Source: Nocardioides ochotonae
GTDB taxonomy: Bacteria; Actinomycetota; Actinomycetes; Propionibacteriales; Nocardioidaceae
Assembly: GCF_011420305.2 (NCBI RefSeq)
Contig: NZ_CP061769.1
Location: 620,001 to 684,000 of the forward strand
Reading direction: 5' to 3'
Length of the DNA: 64,000 bases
Part shown: positions 50,389 to 59,122 of the stretch, piece after piece
Position numbering within the stretch: position 1 is the first letter of the stretch
Layout of the letters: the number at the start of each line of letters is the position of its first letter
Translations under genes and position numbers: made by a program
The notes under the pieces: generated by a model
The model's database searches: none
What the model saw: the letters and a program-made list of their open reading frames with translations, nothing else
What the model was told of the DNA's origin: nothing

Positions 50389-51612
50389 ATGTCTGCGGAA
50401 CCCGTCGAGGTGGACCTCGCACTGCGCCAGGCCTGGGTGCTGCTCATGGACTCCGCCGACGCGATCGCCGACAGCATCACGCTGACGCTCTTCGAGCGCG
50501 ACGCCGAGATCTACGAGCGGATCGGCCCGGAGCTGCGCGCCGACGTCCGGGCGAGCACCCGGCAGCACATCCGCCGCGGCCTGCGGATCCTGGCGGGGCG
50601 TCGCGAGGACGGCGACGGGCGCACCTCGGCGGTCGAGCTGTGGCGCGACACCGGTCGTCGGCGGGCCCGCCAGGGGGTGCCGCTGGAGGTGGTGCTCAAC
50701 GCCTACACGCTGGGGGCGCGGATCCTGTGGGAGGCGCTGGTGACCCGCGCCCGCTCCGAGGCCTCGGCCGGGGTGGACGACCGGGTGCTGCTCGCCGCGG
50801 CGCGGCGGGTCTGGGCCAACCTCGACACCCAGAACGGCGTGCTCATCGACGCCTACCGCCGCGAGAGCGCGCGACTTCAGCGACACGACCTCCAGCGTCA
50901 GCAGAGCATGCTCGACGCCCTGCTGGAGGGGCGCGGCGCGGACCCCGAGCTCGCCGAGGAGGCCCGCGCGGTGCTGGGGGTCGGCCCCGACGACGACGTC
51001 GCGTGCGTGGTCGTGCTCGGGGACGGCACCGACGGCGTCGACGCGCTCGCCGCGGCGGAGGACCGGCTGGACCGGCTGCGGATCTCCGTGCGCTGGCACG
51101 TGCGCTCCGGGGTCTCCTACGGCCTGCTCTCCGGAGACCTCCCCGACGAGCCGGGCATCGTGGAGCTCTTCGCGCACGCCGGCCCGGGGCGCGCCGGGGT
51201 GGCGGCCAGCCAGGACGGCATCGCCGGGTTCGCGACCGCGTTCCAGCTGGCCCACCGCGCCGCGGAGACACTTCCGCGCGGCACCCGTGGCGTCGTCGCG
51301 GTCTCCGAGCGGCTGCCGGAGGTGCTGCTCGCGGGCAGCCCCCAGGTCGCGCCGCTGCTGGTCGCGGAGACCCTCGGCCCGGTGCTGGCCCTGCCCGGCG
51401 GGCAGTCCCGCACGCTGCTGGACACCCTGGCCGCGCTGCTGCGCCACGACGGCTCGCCGACGCACGCCGCCGCGGAGCTGTTCTGCCACCGCAACACCGT
51501 CATCTACCGCATCAAGCAGCTCGAGCAGCTCACCGGGCGCAGCCTCGCCGACCCGCGCGACAAGATGCTGCTCGCCCTGGCCCTGATGGCCAGCGGCCGC
51601 AGCGCGCCCTGA
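50389..51612 (+). CDS. PucR/CdaR family transcriptional regulator
   Basis: 407 residues. An N-terminal helical sensor region (about 1-175) precedes a GGDEF-like degenerate middle region and the C-terminal PucR-type helix-turn-helix (about 340-400: HAAAELFCHRNTVIYRIKQL). Such regulators usually activate transport and catabolic genes beside them. ATG at 50389 is preferred; the frame runs on upstream through the operator region. It is divergent from livGFHMK and is the likely regulator. Confidence 0.9.
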   Translation: MSAEPVEVDLALRQAWVLLMDSADAIADSITLTLFERDAEIYERIGPELRADVRASTRQHIRRGLRILAGRREDGDGRTSAVELWRDTGRRRARQGVPLEVVLNAYTLGARILWEALVTRARSEASAGVDDRVLLAAARRVWANLDTQNGVLIDAYRRESARLQRHDLQRQQSMLDALLEGRGADPELAEEARAVLGVGPDDDVACVVVLGDGTDGVDALAAAEDRLDRLRISVRWHVRSGVSYGLLSGDLPDEPGIVELFAHAGPGRAGVAASQDGIAGFATAFQLAHRAAETLPRGTRGVVAVSERLPEVLLAGSPQVAPLLVAETLGPVLALPGGQSRTLLDTLAALLRHDGSPTHAAAELFCHRNTVIYRIKQLEQLTGRSLADPRDKMLLALALMASGRSAP

Positions 51613-51619
51613 GCCCGCG

Positions 51620-51662
51620 GGCCGACTCGCGCAACCACTGGGGCCGACTCGGCGAGGGGTCA
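51620..51662. repeat. Dispersed intergenic repeat, copy 2
   Basis: The 19-nt ggccgactcgcgcaaccac is identical to 494-512, followed at the same distance by ccgactcgg (51644-51652). The element ends in the stop codon of the esterase gene, as copy 1 ends in the xpb stop. It lies between convergent genes; a possible bidirectional terminator or repeat element. Confidence 0.6.
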
Positions 51663-52619
51663 GGGGTGGAGGAGGTCGCGGAAGGCCGCGCAGGTCTCCT
51701 CGACGGCGGTGCGGGCGGCGGCGGAGAAGCGGCCCATGTCGACGAACCCGTGGATCAGCCCGTCGTACGACGCCAGCCGGACGGGTACGCCGGCGGCCCG
51801 CAGCGCCTCGGCGTACGCCGTGCCCTCGTCGCGCAGCGGGTCGAACTGCGCGACCGCGACGACCGCGGGCGCGAGTCCGCCGAGCTCGCCATGCAGCGGG
51901 GAGAGCCGGGGGTCGGTGAGCCGGTCCGGGGGCAGCGCGCCGACGTACTGCTGGGCGAACCAGAGCATCGTGTCGCGGTCGAGGAAGTAGCCCTCGGCGT
52001 TCTCGGTGCGCGACGCGGTCTCGCCGACCAGGTCGGTGGCGGGGTAGAGCAGCAGCTGTGCGGCGACCGGGACCGCGTCGTCGCGCAGCGCCTGCGCGGC
52101 CACCGCGGCGAGGTTGCCGCCCGCGCTGTCGCCGGCCAGGCCGAGCCGCTCGTCGCCGCCGAGGTCGCCGAGGTGGGCGGCGGCCCAGCGCGCTGCGGCG
52201 ACGGCGTCCTCCACCGCCGCGGGGAACGGGTGCTCGGGAGCCAACCGGTAGTCGACGCTGAGCACGACCGCGTCGCACGCGGTGGCCAGGGTGCGCGCCA
52301 TCAGGTCGTGGGTGTCGAGGTCGCCGATCACCCAGCCGCCGCCGTGGAAGAGCACGACGGTGGGGAGCGGGCCCTCGGACCGCGGGCGGGGGCGGTAGAG
52401 CCGGGCCGGCCGCTCGCCGTCGCCGCCGGGCACCGTGGTCTCGGAGACCTCGGCGACCTCCGGCAGCAGGGAGGCGTCGCGCATGTCGACGGTGAGGGTG
52501 CGGAAGGCCGCGCGCGCCTGCGCGGGGGTGCCGGTGTGCATCGGCGGCGTGCCGGTGGACTCCATGAAGGCGAGCAGCGCGGCGATCTCGGGGTCGAGGC
52601 GGGGGTCGAGCTGGGTCAC
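51660..52619 (-). CDS. Alpha/beta hydrolase, HSL-type esterase
   Basis: 319 residues from the GTG at 52619. Hormone-sensitive-lipase family: oxyanion motif HGGGW (92-96), nucleophile Ser165 in GDSAGG, Asp260 and His290. It hydrolyses short-chain esters or lactones; a lactonase-like or thioester role is possible given the operon. Last gene of the operon; 32 bp after the acyl-CoA dehydrogenase. The frame runs far upstream as an antisense-like extension that is not coding. Confidence 0.92.
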   Translation of the reverse strand: MTQLDPRLDPEIAALLAFMESTGTPPMHTGTPAQARAAFRTLTVDMRDASLLPEVAEVSETTVPGGDGERPARLYRPRPRSEGPLPTVVLFHGGGWVIGDLDTHDLMARTLATACDAVVLSVDYRLAPEHPFPAAVEDAVAAARWAAAHLGDLGGDERLGLAGDSAGGNLAAVAAQALRDDAVPVAAQLLLYPATDLVGETASRTENAEGYFLDRDTMLWFAQQYVGALPPDRLTDPRLSPLHGELGGLAPAVVAVAQFDPLRDEGTAYAEALRAAGVPVRLASYDGLIHGFVDMGRFSAAARTAVEETCAAFRDLLHP

Positions 52620-52651
52620 GATCGGGTCCTCTCGGTGGGCGGTGCGCGCGG

Positions 52652-53803
52652 TCAGACGAACGCGCTGATGCCGGTCTCGGCGCGACCGATCAGCAGCTTC
52701 TGGATCTGGCTGGTGCCCTCGTAGAGGGTCATCACCCGGGCGTCGCGGAGGTACTTCGCGACCGGGTAGTCGTCGATGTAGCCGGAGCCGCCGTGCACCT
52801 GGAGCGCGTTGTTGGCGGCGCGCACCGCGGCCTCGGAGGCGAACAGCTTGGCCTTCGAGGCGGCCACGCCGACCGGCTCGCCGCGGTCCAGGAGGTCCGC
52901 GCAGCGCCACACCAGCAGCCGGGCCGCGTCGGCGTCCAGGGAGATGTCGGCGATCAGGTCCTGCACCAGCTGGAAGGAGGCGATCGGCCGGCCGAACTGG
53001 GTGCGGGTGGTGGCGTAGTCGACCGCCGCCTCGAGGCAGCCCTGCACGATCCCGACGCAGCCGGCGGCGACCGAGACCCGGCCCTTGTCGAGCGCGGTCA
53101 TCGCGATCCGGAACCCCTGGCCCTCCTCGCCGAGCAGCGCCGAGGCCGGCACGCGTACGCCGTCGAGGTGCAGCGAGGCGGTGGCCTGGCCGCGCAGGCC
53201 GAGCTTGCCGGTGATCTCGCGCGCCTCGAAGCCGGCGCTGCCGGTCGGCACCAGGAAGGCGGAGACGCCGCGGGGGCCGTCCCCGCCGGTGCGGGCGAAG
53301 ACCAGCGCGAGGTCGGCCCAGGTGCCGTTGGTGATGAACAGCTTCTCGCCGTCGAGCACGTAGTCGGAGCCGTCGCGCCGGGCGCGGGTGGTCAGGTTGC
53401 CGGCGTCGGAGCCGACGCCCGGCTCGGTGAGCCCGAAGCAGCCCAGCGCGGTGCCGGCCGCCAGCCGCGGCAGCCACTCGCGGCGCTGCTCCTCGGTGCC
53501 GGCGCGCAGCACCGAGCCCGCGACCAGCCCGCTGGAGACCGAGACGATCCCGCGCAGCGCGGAGTCGGCGCGGCCGAGCTCCTCCATCGCCAGCACCGAG
53601 GTGACGTGGTCGCCGCCCACCCCGCCGTACTTCTCGGGGAGGGTGAGGCCGAAGAACCCGAGCTCGCCCATCCGCGGCACGATCGCGGTGTCGATGGACT
53701 CGCGGCGGTCCCACTCGGCGCGGTGCGGGACCGCCTCGCGCTCGAGGAACTCCCGGGCCACCGCCCGGAACGCCTCCTGCTCCGTGCTCAGCGAGAGGTC
53801 CAC
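52652..53803 (-). CDS. Acyl-CoA dehydrogenase (short/medium chain type)
   Basis: 383 residues, standard. FAD-dependent alpha,beta-dehydrogenation of acyl-CoA. Landmarks: CFGLTEPGVGSDAGNL, YVLDGEKLFITNG, RTQFGRPIASFQ, QVHGGSGYIDDYPV and the catalytic base Glu362 in LYEGTSQIQ. 3 bp downstream of the second dehydrogenase gene, so cotranscribed. Confidence 0.94.
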   Translation of the reverse strand: MDLSLSTEQEAFRAVAREFLEREAVPHRAEWDRRESIDTAIVPRMGELGFFGLTLPEKYGGVGGDHVTSVLAMEELGRADSALRGIVSVSSGLVAGSVLRAGTEEQRREWLPRLAAGTALGCFGLTEPGVGSDAGNLTTRARRDGSDYVLDGEKLFITNGTWADLALVFARTGGDGPRGVSAFLVPTGSAGFEAREITGKLGLRGQATASLHLDGVRVPASALLGEEGQGFRIAMTALDKGRVSVAAGCVGIVQGCLEAAVDYATTRTQFGRPIASFQLVQDLIADISLDADAARLLVWRCADLLDRGEPVGVAASKAKLFASEAAVRAANNALQVHGGSGYIDDYPVAKYLRDARVMTLYEGTSQIQKLLIGRAETGISAFV

Positions 53804-53806
53804 GGC

Positions 53807-55039
53807 TCAGGACCCGGTGGTGTGGCGGGCCAGCTCGGCCTTGGCCAGGGAGTTCTTGTGCACCTCGTCGGGTCCGTCGGCGAAGCGCAGCGTGCGGATC
53901 CCGGCCAGGCTGGCGGCCAGCGGGAAGTCCTGGGACAGCCCGCCCGCGCCGTGCACCTGGATCGCCCGGTCGAGGATCTCCTGGACGACCTTGGGGGTGG
54001 CGATCTTGATCGCCTGGATCTCGGTGTGGGCACCCCGGTTGCCCACGGTGTCCATCAGCCAGGCGGTCTTGAGCACCAGCAGCCGCAGCTGCTCGACCGC
54101 CACCCGGGCCTCGGCGATCCACTCCCGGATCACGCCCTGCCGCGACAGCGGCCGGCCGAACGCCACCCGGCTCTCGACGCGCTGGCACATCAGCTCGATG
54201 GCCCGCTCGGCCACGCCGATCGCGCGCATGCAGTGGTGGATCCGCCCCGGCCCGAGGCGCGCCTGGGCGATCGCGAACCCGGCGCCCTGCTCGCCGATCA
54301 GGTTGCTCGCCGGCACCCGGACGTCCTCGAGGAGCAGCTCGGCGTGACCGCCGTGCTCGTGGTCGTCGTAGCCCAGCACGTGCATGGGTCGTACGACGTG
54401 CAGCCCGGGGGTGTCGCGGGGGACGAGCACCATCGACTGCTGGCGGTGCCGGGCGGCCTCGGGGTCGGTGCGCCCCATGACGATGAAGATCTCGCAGTCG
54501 GGGTTCATCGCGCCGGTGATCCACCACTTGCGCCCGTTGAGGACGAGGTCGTCGCCGTCTCGCACGATCGAGGTGGCGATGTTGGTCGCGTCGGAGGAGG
54601 CGACGTCGGGCTCGGTCATCGCGAACGCGGAGCGGATCTCTCCGGCGAGCAGCGGCTCGAGCCAGCGCTCCTGCTGCTCGGGGGAGCCGAACATGTGCAG
54701 CACCTCCATGTTGCCGGTGTCGGGCGCCGCGCAGTTCATCGCCGCGGGGGCGAGGTTGCCGCTGCGCCCGCTGATCTCGGCCAGCGGCGCGTACTGCAGG
54801 TTGGTCAGGCCGGCACCGCGCCCACCGGTGTCGCCGGGCAGGAAGAGGTTCCACAGCCCGCGCTCGCGGGCCTCCGCCTGGAGGTCCTTCAGGATCGCCG
54901 TGCGGGTCCATGCGAACGGGTCGTCGAGGGCGGCCAGCTGCTGGTCGAACACGTCCTCCGCGGGGTGGACGTGGCTGTCCATGAACCCCAGCAGGGTGCG
55001 CTGGAGCTCGCGGGTGCGGTCGTCGAAGTCGAAGTCCAT
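53807..55039 (-). CDS. Acyl-CoA dehydrogenase, ACAD11-like
   Basis: 410 residues. The ACAD fold is of the ACAD10/ACAD11 type: FAMTEPDVASSDATN, NGRKWWITGAMNPDCEIFI and FADGPDEVH, where the usual catalytic Glu of YEGT is replaced. In mammals and in the Pseudomonas lva pathway this enzyme type works with a kinase of the neighbouring kind on 4-hydroxyacyl-CoAs. 10 bp after the kinase gene. Confidence 0.93.
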   Translation of the reverse strand: MDFDFDDRTRELQRTLLGFMDSHVHPAEDVFDQQLAALDDPFAWTRTAILKDLQAEARERGLWNLFLPGDTGGRGAGLTNLQYAPLAEISGRSGNLAPAAMNCAAPDTGNMEVLHMFGSPEQQERWLEPLLAGEIRSAFAMTEPDVASSDATNIATSIVRDGDDLVLNGRKWWITGAMNPDCEIFIVMGRTDPEAARHRQQSMVLVPRDTPGLHVVRPMHVLGYDDHEHGGHAELLLEDVRVPASNLIGEQGAGFAIAQARLGPGRIHHCMRAIGVAERAIELMCQRVESRVAFGRPLSRQGVIREWIAEARVAVEQLRLLVLKTAWLMDTVGNRGAHTEIQAIKIATPKVVQEILDRAIQVHGAGGLSQDFPLAASLAGIRTLRFADGPDEVHKNSLAKAELARHTTGS

Positions 55040-55049
55040 GGGGGTCCTC

Positions 55050-56102
55050 TCAGGAGCCGGTGGCGGCGGCGAGCCCGGCGGCGAGCAGCGGCTCGACCGC
55101 CTCGCCGACGGTGTCGAAGCCCTCCCCGACCGTCTGGCCGAGCAGGTGGCGGTGGTGGATCCCCTCGAGGATCACGGCGAGCTTGAGGTGGGCCAGGCCG
55201 AGGTGGAAGTCCATCCGGCCCAGGTCGCGGCCGCTCGCCGCGGCGTACCGCTCGAGCTGGGCCTCGGGGGAGGGGTAGCCCGGCGCGGTGCTGGCGTCGG
55301 CGACGGCCGCGCCGCCGGAGATCTCGCCGAGGCTGTCGTAGACCAGCAGCAGCGCCACGTCGGTGAGCGGGTCTCCGAGGGTGGCCATCTCCCAGTCGAC
55401 GACGGCGCGCACGGGCTGGGGGGCCCCGGCGACCGCGAGCAGGTTGTCGAGGCGGTAGTCGCCGTGCACGATGCCGCTCTGGCCGGCGTCGCCGGTCTCC
55501 GGCGGCACGGTCGCGGCGAGGTGCTCCAGCAGGCGGGTGGCGTCGGGCAGCTCGCGGGTGCGCGAGCCCTCCAGCTGCCGGCCCCAGCGGCGCACCTGGC
55601 GCTCCAGGAACCCGGCCGGGCGCCCGAGCCCGGTGAGCCCGACCGCGGCCGGGTCGACGGCGTGCAGCCGGGCGAGCACGTCGATGAGCGCGGCGCCGAG
55701 CTCGGCGGTGTGCTGCTCGCCGATCGCGGTCAGCTCCGCCGCGGTGCGGTACGGCGTGCCCTCGATGCGCTCCATGACGTAGAACGGGGCGCCGAGCACG
55801 TCGGGGTCGGGACAGTGGGCGTAGGTGCGCGGCACCGGCACGTCGGTGTCGGCCAGCCCGCTCATCACCGTGAACTCACGGCCCATGTCGTGGGCGGTGG
55901 CCTGCACGTGGCCCAGCGGCGGGCGGCGCACGATCCACCACCGGTCCCCGTCGGTGACCTCGTAGGTGAGGTTGGACTTGCCGCCGGCGATCAGCGCGCC
56001 GCGCAGCTCGCCGGTGATCTCGCCGGGGCGCTGCCCGTCGTACCAGCGCCGCCAGGCGGCCAGGTCCAGCCCGGGCAGCTCGGGCTGCTCGGGGCCGCTC
56101 AT
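55050..56102 (-). CDS. Phosphotransferase, ACAD10/11-N-terminal-like kinase
   Basis: 350 residues from ATG 56102. APH/choline-kinase fold with GGKSNLTYEVTDG, catalytic loop IVHGDYRLDNLL and metal motif VVDWEMATLGDP, all intact. This is the same domain as the N-terminal kinase of human ACAD10/11 and P. putida LvaA, thought to phosphorylate the 4-hydroxyl of 4-hydroxyacyl-CoAs. It overlaps the SDR gene by 4 bp. Confidence 0.92.
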   Translation of the reverse strand: MSGPEQPELPGLDLAAWRRWYDGQRPGEITGELRGALIAGGKSNLTYEVTDGDRWWIVRRPPLGHVQATAHDMGREFTVMSGLADTDVPVPRTYAHCPDPDVLGAPFYVMERIEGTPYRTAAELTAIGEQHTAELGAALIDVLARLHAVDPAAVGLTGLGRPAGFLERQVRRWGRQLEGSRTRELPDATRLLEHLAATVPPETGDAGQSGIVHGDYRLDNLLAVAGAPQPVRAVVDWEMATLGDPLTDVALLLVYDSLGEISGGAAVADASTAPGYPSPEAQLERYAAASGRDLGRMDFHLGLAHLKLAVILEGIHHRHLLGQTVGEGFDTVGEAVEPLLAAGLAAATGS

Positions 56103-56908
56103 CGGTCGGCCCCCGCGTCGACCTTGGCCTGGAGCCGGCGCATCCCGGCCAGCCAGCGGTCGGTGTCGGCGGCCCGCGCCGCGTAGTAGCCGGCGACCTC
56201 GGGGTGGGGGAGCACCAGGAACCGGTCGTCGGACAGCGAGTCGACCCACGCCTGGGCGACCGCCTCCGGGGTGAGGGCGGAGTCGCGGGAGAGCAGCTGG
56301 GCGAGGTCGCCGGACTGCTCCAGCATCCGGGTCTGCACGCCCTGCGGGCAGATCGCCTGCACGGTGACGCCGCGGTCGCCGTAGGTCACCGAGAGCCACT
56401 CGGCGAACCCGACGGCGGCGTGCTTGGTCACCGAGTACGGCGCGCTGCCGATCATCGTCAGCAGCCCGGCCGCCGAGGCGGTGACCACGAAGCGTCCGCC
56501 GCGCCCGTCGGCCAGCCAGTCGGGCACCAGCGCCCGGGCGGCGCGCACGTGGGCCATCACGTTCACCTCGAGCATCCGCTCCCACACCGCGTCGGGCGCC
56601 TGGAGCGTGTCCGGGCCGGCCTCGGCGGCGGTGTCGATACCGGCGTTGGCGCAGAAGATGTCGATGCGGCCCAGCGCCGCGCGCGCCTGCTCGACGAGTG
56701 CGGCGACCCCGGCGTCGGACGCGCAGTCGCCGGGCACGGCGTGCCCGCCGATCTCGGCCGCGACGGCGGTGGCCGCGGCGGCGTCGAGGTCGTTGACCAC
56801 GACGCGGGCCCCCTCCGCGGCCAGCCGGCGCGCGAGCGCCCGGCCGATGCCGTTGCCGGCACCGGTGACGACCGCGCCCGCGCCCGCGAGCGGGGAGCCG
56901 GCCGGCAT
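56099..56908 (-). CDS. SDR family oxidoreductase
   Basis: 269 residues. Short-chain dehydrogenase: nucleotide motif TGAGNGIG (about 16-23), CANAG, and the active-site Tyr-Lys in YSVTK. NAD(P)-dependent oxidation of a hydroxyl or reduction of a ketone; substrate unknown. It overlaps the neighbouring SDR by one base and the kinase by 4 bp. Confidence 0.93.
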   Translation of the reverse strand: MPAGSPLAGAGAVVTGAGNGIGRALARRLAAEGARVVVNDLDAAAATAVAAEIGGHAVPGDCASDAGVAALVEQARAALGRIDIFCANAGIDTAAEAGPDTLQAPDAVWERMLEVNVMAHVRAARALVPDWLADGRGGRFVVTASAAGLLTMIGSAPYSVTKHAAVGFAEWLSVTYGDRGVTVQAICPQGVQTRMLEQSGDLAQLLSRDSALTPEAVAQAWVDSLSDDRFLVLPHPEVAGYYAARAADTDRWLAGMRRLQAKVDAGADR

Positions 56909-57660
56909 CAGACCCCGCCGGTGAGGGTGAGCCCGCCGTCGACGACCAGCACCTGGCCGGTCAGCCAGGCCGCCTCGTCGGAGAGCAGGAACGCGACCAC
57001 GCTGCCGATGTCGTCGGGCACCCCCAGCCGCCGGAGCGGGTACGCCGCGGCGACCTCCTCCTCGCGGCCCTCGTAGAGCGCGCTGGCGAACCGGGTCTTG
57101 ACCACGGCCGGGGCGACCGCGTTGACGCGGACCGACGGGCCGAGCTCGACGGCCAGGCTCTCGGTGAGGCTGGCCAGCATCGCCTTGGTCGCGCCGTACA
57201 TCGCGATCCCGGGGGCGGGCTTGATGCCGGCCACCGAGGAGACGTTGACGACCGCGCCGCCGTGCTCGCCCATCCAGGCGCGGTGGGCGGCCTGCACCCA
57301 GCCGAGCGCGGCGATCGCGTTGACCTCCACGATCTTGCGCGCGGCGTCGAGGTCGATGTCCACCAGTGGGCCGAAGACGGGGTTGATGCCGGTGTTGTTG
57401 ACCAGCAGGTCGACGCTGCCGAACGCCTCGAGGGTGCGGGCCACCGCGTCCTCGCGGTGCGCGGCGTCCCCGGCGTTGCCGGCCACTCCGATCGCGCAGT
57501 CGGCGCCGCCGAGGGTCTTGACCGCCTCCTCGAGCGCCTCGGGCTTGCGGGCGGTGACGCAGACCCGGACCCCCTCGGCCACCAGCCGTTCGGCGACCCC
57601 GAGGCCGATGCCCCGGCTGGCTCCGGTGACGATCGCGACCTTGCCCTGCAGACCCTGCAT
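56908..57660 (-). CDS. SDR family oxidoreductase, FabG-like
   Basis: 250 residues. TGASRGIG (13-20), NNTGIN, VSSVAG and YGATK active-site motifs are intact; C-terminus WLTGQVLVVDGG as in 3-oxoacyl reductases. First gene of the six-gene operon (57660 down to 51660), divergent from the TetR gene. Confidence 0.93.
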   Translation of the reverse strand: MQGLQGKVAIVTGASRGIGLGVAERLVAEGVRVCVTARKPEALEEAVKTLGGADCAIGVAGNAGDAAHREDAVARTLEAFGSVDLLVNNTGINPVFGPLVDIDLDAARKIVEVNAIAALGWVQAAHRAWMGEHGGAVVNVSSVAGIKPAPGIAMYGATKAMLASLTESLAVELGPSVRVNAVAPAVVKTRFASALYEGREEEVAAAYPLRRLGVPDDIGSVVAFLLSDEAAWLTGQVLVVDGGLTLTGGV

Positions 57661-57730
57661 GCGTCCTCCGTCTGGTGCTCCGAGCGGGTGGGCCCGGGTG
57701 CCCGCCGAGGACGGGTGTGACCCAGGTGAC

Positions 57731-57748
57731 TAAGCGCTCGCTTACTAT
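57731..57748. promoter_or_regulatory. TetR operator overlapping the tetR promoter
   Basis: A perfect inverted repeat TAAGCG-CT-CGCTTA (57731-57744) is followed by TACTAT (57743-57748), a -10 box ending 7 nt before the ATG at 57756. The site lies between the TetR gene and the SDR/acyl-CoA dehydrogenase operon, the classic place for autorepression and operon control. Confidence 0.75.
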
Positions 57749-57755
57749 GGCTGCC

Positions 57756-58382
57756 ATGACCGACGCCGTCAACGGGCCCGCCGCCGGCCCCGGACGCCGG
57801 GGCGACGCCCGCGACCGGCTGCTCGCCGCGGCCGTGGCGGCGTTCGCGGCGAAGGGATTCCACGGCACCACGACGCGCGACATCGCGGCGGCGGCCGGGA
57901 TGAGCCCGGCGGCGCTCTACGTGCACCATCGCTCCAAGGAGGAGCTGCTGCACCGGATCTCCCTCGTCGGCCACGAGCAGACCCTGGCGCTGTGCGAGGC
58001 GGCGCTGGCGACCTCGTCCGACCCGGTCGCGCAGCTCGCCCGGCTGGTGGAGGACTACGTGCGCTGGCACGCGGTGCACCACACGACCGCGCGCATCCTC
58101 AACTACGAGCTCGGTGCGCTCGCGCCCGAGCACCGCGCCGAGATCGACCGGCTGCGGGCGGCGATCGACGGGCTCGTGCGCGACGTGCTGCGCCGCGGGG
58201 TCGCCGCCGGTGTGCTCGTCACCGACGACCCCGCGATGACGGCGACGGCGGTGCTCTCGATGGGCATCGACCTGGCGCGCTGGTACCGGGAGGGCCGCAG
58301 CTGGGGGCCCGACGACCTCGCCCGCCACTACCGCGGGCTGGTGCTCGCGATGGTCGGGGTCGCGCCCGAACCGGCCCGGTAG
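57756..58382 (+). CDS. TetR family transcriptional regulator
   Basis: 208 residues. The N-terminal helix-turn-helix (about 18-65: FHGTTTRDIAAAAGMSPAAL) precedes a ligand-binding domain of normal length. Regulators of this type linked to acyl-CoA dehydrogenase operons often sense acyl-CoA. The ATG at 57756 has no ribosome site and a -10 box at -8, suggesting a leaderless mRNA; an ATG at 57747 would lie within the -10. Confidence 0.92.
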   Translation: MTDAVNGPAAGPGRRGDARDRLLAAAVAAFAAKGFHGTTTRDIAAAAGMSPAALYVHHRSKEELLHRISLVGHEQTLALCEAALATSSDPVAQLARLVEDYVRWHAVHHTTARILNYELGALAPEHRAEIDRLRAAIDGLVRDVLRRGVAAGVLVTDDPAMTATAVLSMGIDLARWYREGRSWGPDDLARHYRGLVLAMVGVAPEPAR

Positions 58383-58451
58383 CCGCTCCGGCGGCACTAT
58401 CCTGCTCCCGGCGGGGCCATCCGGCCCGTGCCCTGGCAGCAGGAGGCAGCG

Positions 58452-59117
58452 ATGGGCTCGGTGACCCGCGAGCACGGCGCCCTGCGCGAGAACGTCGTCG
58501 CCGCGTTGCGCGCCGACATCATCGACGGCCGCCTGGAGCCGGGGGAGCCGCTGCGCACCGAGGCGATCATGCAGCGCTTCGGGGTCTCCAACTCGCCGCT
58601 GCGCGAGGCCTTCGCCCAGCTGGCCAGCGAGGGCCTGGTGGTCGTGCAGCGCAACCGCGGCGCCTCGGTCGCCCCGCTGAGCCGCGCGGGCGCCGACGAC
58701 GTGCTGCGCGTGGGGGCGCTGTTCCTCGAGCACGTCCTGCGCTGGGGCATGCCCGGCTACACCCCGGGCGACGTGGCCGCGCTGCGACGCGTCTGCCTGG
58801 ACTTCGAGCTGGCCTACCGCAGCGGGGACGTCGCGACGGCGTACGCCGAGGCGGACCGCTTCGGTGCCGCGCTGCTGGATCGCTGCGGCAGCGCGGAGCT
58901 CGCGCACGCGTTCCGCGCCGTGCTGCCCCAGCTGCAGCGCCTGGTGCGGCTGCTGGACCCCTTCGACTACCTCGCGCTGCAGGGCTCGCTGCACGCAGCG
59001 GTCGTCGCGGCCGCCGCGGACCGCGACGTCGAGAGCGCGGTCGTCGCGACCCGCTCGGTGTGGCGCCAGGTGACCCGCGCCGTCGAGGACCTCGGCGACG
59101 ACCGCTTCGGCGCCTGA
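58452..59117 (+). CDS. GntR family transcriptional regulator (FadR/FCD-like)
   Basis: 221 residues. The N-terminal winged helix (about 10-75: FGVSNSPLREAFAQLASEG) precedes an all-helical ligand-binding domain of about 130 residues resembling FCD domains. AGGAGG lies 5 nt before the ATG at 58452. It is 69 bp after the TetR gene and overlaps nothing; the target is unknown. The four-helix membrane protein follows 5 bp later and may be cotranscribed. Confidence 0.9.
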   Translation: MGSVTREHGALRENVVAALRADIIDGRLEPGEPLRTEAIMQRFGVSNSPLREAFAQLASEGLVVVQRNRGASVAPLSRAGADDVLRVGALFLEHVLRWGMPGYTPGDVAALRRVCLDFELAYRSGDVATAYAEADRFGAALLDRCGSAELAHAFRAVLPQLQRLVRLLDPFDYLALQGSLHAAVVAAAADRDVESAVVATRSVWRQVTRAVEDLGDDRFGA

Positions 59118-59122
59118 GGTCG

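Noticed and set aside
51660..54911. A 1083-codon minus-strand frame upstream of the esterase start
   Set aside because: It is frame-shifted antisense-like reading through both dehydrogenase genes, which have clear family proteins in their own frames.
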